NCBI GenBank assembly: GCA_023458835.1
Contig: JAEWWY010000499.1
Location: forward strand, 1 to 8,658
Direction of reading: 5' to 3'
From: Bacillota bacterium
Lineage (GTDB): Bacteria; Bacillota; Clostridia; Christensenellales; Aristaeellaceae
Length of the DNA stretch: 8,658 nucleotides
The position numbers were made by a program, and so were the translations under genes. The notes beneath the pieces were generated by a model. It had not been told where the DNA came from. It was given only the letters and a program-made list of their open reading frames with translations, and ran no database searches. Below are positions 7,287 to 8,658 of the stretch, piece by piece (position 1 is the first letter of the stretch; each line of letters starts with the position of its first letter).

Positions 7287-7307
7287 CGCGGGATCTCGGT
7301 CCCCGCG
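7287..7307 (+). promoter_or_regulatory. Leader hairpin, candidate LoaP recognition element
   Basis: CGCGGG (7287-7292) pairs with CCCGCG (7302-7307) around a 9-base loop; one more A-T pair can form if a C is bulged. It abuts the terminator stem at 7308 with no spacer, so the two helices could stack. LoaP proteins are known to bind an RNA hairpin in the leader of the operon they control, close to a terminator. The match here is by position only; no LoaP-binding consensus has been tested. Confidence 0.5.
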
Positions 7308-7335
7308 CCCCCGGATAACGACCGGGGGATTTTTT
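7308..7335 (+). terminator. Leader (attenuator) terminator before the sugar transferase
   Basis: A perfect 7-bp GC stem, CCCCCGG (7308-7314) with CCGGGGG (7322-7328), closes a 7-base loop and is followed by an A and six Ts (7330-7335). It lies only 20 bases before the transferase start codon at 7356, so it would block the downstream operon unless bypassed. With an antiterminator gene directly upstream, it reads as a conditional terminator. Confidence 0.85.
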
Positions 7336-7355
7336 GGTATGGAGGAAACGGCCTT

Positions 7356-8054
7356 ATGGAGTTGGAGACCATCAAAGTAACAACCGCGCCTGTGATCACA
7401 ACAACAGTACCGGGTTTTGCATACGATGAACCCCTTGGTAACCATTCCTTCATCTATTTAGCCGGCAAGAGAGCGTTTGATTTTTTGGCTGCCCTCATCG
7501 CCATCATACTCCTTTCACCGGTGCTGCTGGCGGTGACGTTGGCCATTATTATCGACGACCCCCATGCGGGGCCTATCTATGTGTCAAAGCGGGTAGGCAA
7601 AAACCTAAAGATCTTTAAGATGCTCAAGTTCCGCAGTATGCACAAGGACGCCGACAAACGGATAAAAGATCTCCTGTCGCAAAACGAGATGTCGGGCGCC
7701 ATATTCAAGATGAAAAATGATCCACGGATAACCCGTATCGGCAAGATCATCAGGAGCACAAGCATCGACGAGCTGCCCCAACTGTTCAACGTTTTAGCGG
7801 GCCAAATGAGCCTTGTGGGGCCAAGGCCCACCGTATCCTACGAAGTTGAGCAATATACCCAAGAACAAAAACAGAGGTTTGTCGTGACGCCGGGCCTAAC
7901 GTGCTATTACCAGGTCGCGCCTGACCGGTACGACTTTGACTTTAAGATATGTTTTGGACTGGACATGAAGTATATACGGGAACAAAGCTTCTTATTGGAT
8001 ATGAAGCTGATATTCAAAACCGTCCGCATCGTATTGGGCGGGTTAAGCCATTGA
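7356..8054 (+). CDS. Initiating sugar transferase (polyprenyl-phosphate hexose-1-phosphate transferase)
   Basis: A monotopic phosphoglycosyl transferase of the bacterial sugar transferase family (WbaP/CpsE/EpsL type). It moves a sugar 1-phosphate from its nucleotide carrier to undecaprenyl phosphate, the first step of each repeat unit, at the inner face of the membrane. From the ATG at 7356 (232 aa) it has KRAFDF (38-43), a hydrophobic helix with the Ser-Pro break (54-55) typical of the re-entrant membrane helix, KRVGKN, KFRSMH, the catalytic Asp-Glu pair in SIDELPQL (Asp138, Glu139), VGPRP (Pro156-Pro158) and TPGLTCYYQV. It is the short form, without the extra membrane helices of WbaP. GGAGG (7341-7345) lies 10 bases before the start. 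The frame is open back to an ATG at 7275, but that would run through the terminator, so I prefer 7356. The sugar specificity cannot be read. Confidence 0.92.
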   Translation: MELETIKVTTAPVITTTVPGFAYDEPLGNHSFIYLAGKRAFDFLAALIAIILLSPVLLAVTLAIIIDDPHAGPIYVSKRVGKNLKIFKMLKFRSMHKDADKRIKDLLSQNEMSGAIFKMKNDPRITRIGKIIRSTSIDELPQLFNVLAGQMSLVGPRPTVSYEVEQYTQEQKQRFVVTPGLTCYYQVAPDRYDFDFKICFGLDMKYIREQSFLLDMKLIFKTVRIVLGGLSH

Positions 8055-8121
8055 ATGTAATACCCCGGCCCTTTTGGATGGCGGTTTGAATACGTAAGCG
8101 AAGAGAGAAGGAACGTAGGGT

Positions 8122-8658
8122 ATGGACAAAGTCATCAACGCAGCGATTATAGGCTACGGCTATATGGGGCGGTACCACCAGCGCAAACTTGCGGCGACGC
8201 AAGAGTTCAATCTCACGGGGGTCTTTGATACCGACCCCAACAAGCTGGCCGAGGCCATTGCCGAGGAGCTGACAGCCTACGAAACCGTCGAAGACCTGCT
8301 CGATGACCCTACCATCAGTCTAGTACTTATTTGTACGCCCAACGACAGCCACGCGGCCTACGCCATCGCGGCCCTTAAAAAGGGGAAGCACGTGATGTGC
8401 GAAAAGCCCGTCACCATGAACACCGATGAACTGGAGGAAGTGATATGTGCCGCGGTAAAAAGCGGAAAACAGTTCACGGTACACCAGAACCGGCGCTGGG
8501 ACAGGGACTTTTTGACCGTCAAAAAGGTGGTAGAAAGCAGGGAGATAGGCTCCCCTACGACCATCGAATCAAAGGTATTTGGCCAGAGAGGCGTGTGCTT
8601 TGGCTGGCGGGCGCTGCCCGAGCACGGCGGCGGGATGATGATGGACTGGGGCGTGCAC
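8122..8658 (+). CDS. Gfo/Idh/MocA family NAD(P)-dependent oxidoreductase, 3' end cut by window
   Basis: Only the first 179 codons are present; the frame is open at the right edge. The N-terminal Rossmann fold shows the dinucleotide motif GYGYMG (11-16), VFDTDPNK, CTPNDSHA and the catalytic-lysine motif EKPV (94-97). The start of the substrate domain carries HQNRRWDRDF (from His121) and then GGGMMMDWGVH, which corresponds to the family's GG-x-x-x-D-x-G-x-H. The NRRWD pattern resembles the YdgJ/IolW (scyllo-inositol dehydrogenase) branch, but in this setting it could equally act on a sugar or sugar nucleotide for the polymer, so I give no symbol. AGAAGGA (8106-8112) provides a ribosome binding site. 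The gap of 67 bases after the transferase holds no terminator, so it is likely the second gene of the LoaP-controlled operon. Confidence 0.88.
   Translation, partial: MDKVINAAIIGYGYMGRYHQRKLAATQEFNLTGVFDTDPNKLAEAIAEELTAYETVEDLLDDPTISLVLICTPNDSHAAYAIAALKKGKHVMCEKPVTMNTDELEEVICAAVKSGKQFTVHQNRRWDRDFLTVKKVVESREIGSPTTIESKVFGQRGVCFGWRALPEHGGGMMMDWGVH

Noticed and set aside
1..8658. CRISPR array, tRNA, rRNA or insertion sequence ends
   Set aside because: No regularly spaced repeats, cloverleaf or rRNA core sequences, or terminal inverted repeats were seen on either strand by eye.

Overview
The window looks like a chromosomal exopolysaccharide or capsule locus from a Gram-positive member of the Bacillota, most likely a clostridium of moderate GC content. 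This rests on strong purine-rich ribosome binding sites, intrinsic terminators with T-tracts, and a Firmicutes-type set of genes: LCP ligase, Wzz/BY-kinase, PHP-family tyrosine phosphatase and a NusG-paralog antiterminator. The genus cannot be read from the sequence. All recognised genes are on the + strand.

Layout. (1) 5-2506: a large protein with an N-terminal part I do not recognise, a plasmid pRiA4b ORF-3-like domain and a C-terminal SEC-C zinc motif; its 5' end is probably outside the window. (2) 2558-3853: a secreted or membrane-attached LCP (LytR-CpsA-Psr) protein, ended by a strong intrinsic terminator at 3938-3976. (3) 3977-4162: no gene seen. A good sigma-A type promoter at 4163-4190 follows, with a hairpin in the predicted 5' UTR. 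(4) 4263-5672: a chain-length regulator and tyrosine kinase in one polypeptide, then 5696-6382: its cognate PHP-type phosphatase, with all nine expected metal ligands. (5) 6383-6560: a spacer with a possible composite terminator. (6) 6561-7082: a LoaP/NusG-like antiterminator. It is followed at once by a diverged second copy of its own KOW domain in the +1 frame (7084-7254). (7) 7287-7335: two abutting hairpins, the second a classical terminator, placed just before the next gene. (8) 7356-8054: the initiating phosphoglycosyl transferase. (9) 8122 to the right edge: the first 179 codons of a Gfo/Idh/MocA oxidoreductase.

How it may work together (inference). The transferase would load the first sugar phosphate onto undecaprenyl phosphate. 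The kinase/phosphatase pair would control polymerisation and chain length, and the LCP protein would attach the finished polymer to the wall. The LoaP-like protein probably lets RNA polymerase pass the terminator at 7308-7335 and so switches on the operon that begins with the transferase and runs off the right edge. The adjacent hairpin at 7287-7307 is the best candidate for its RNA recognition element. The duplicated KOW segment next to this leader is the most unusual thing in the window.
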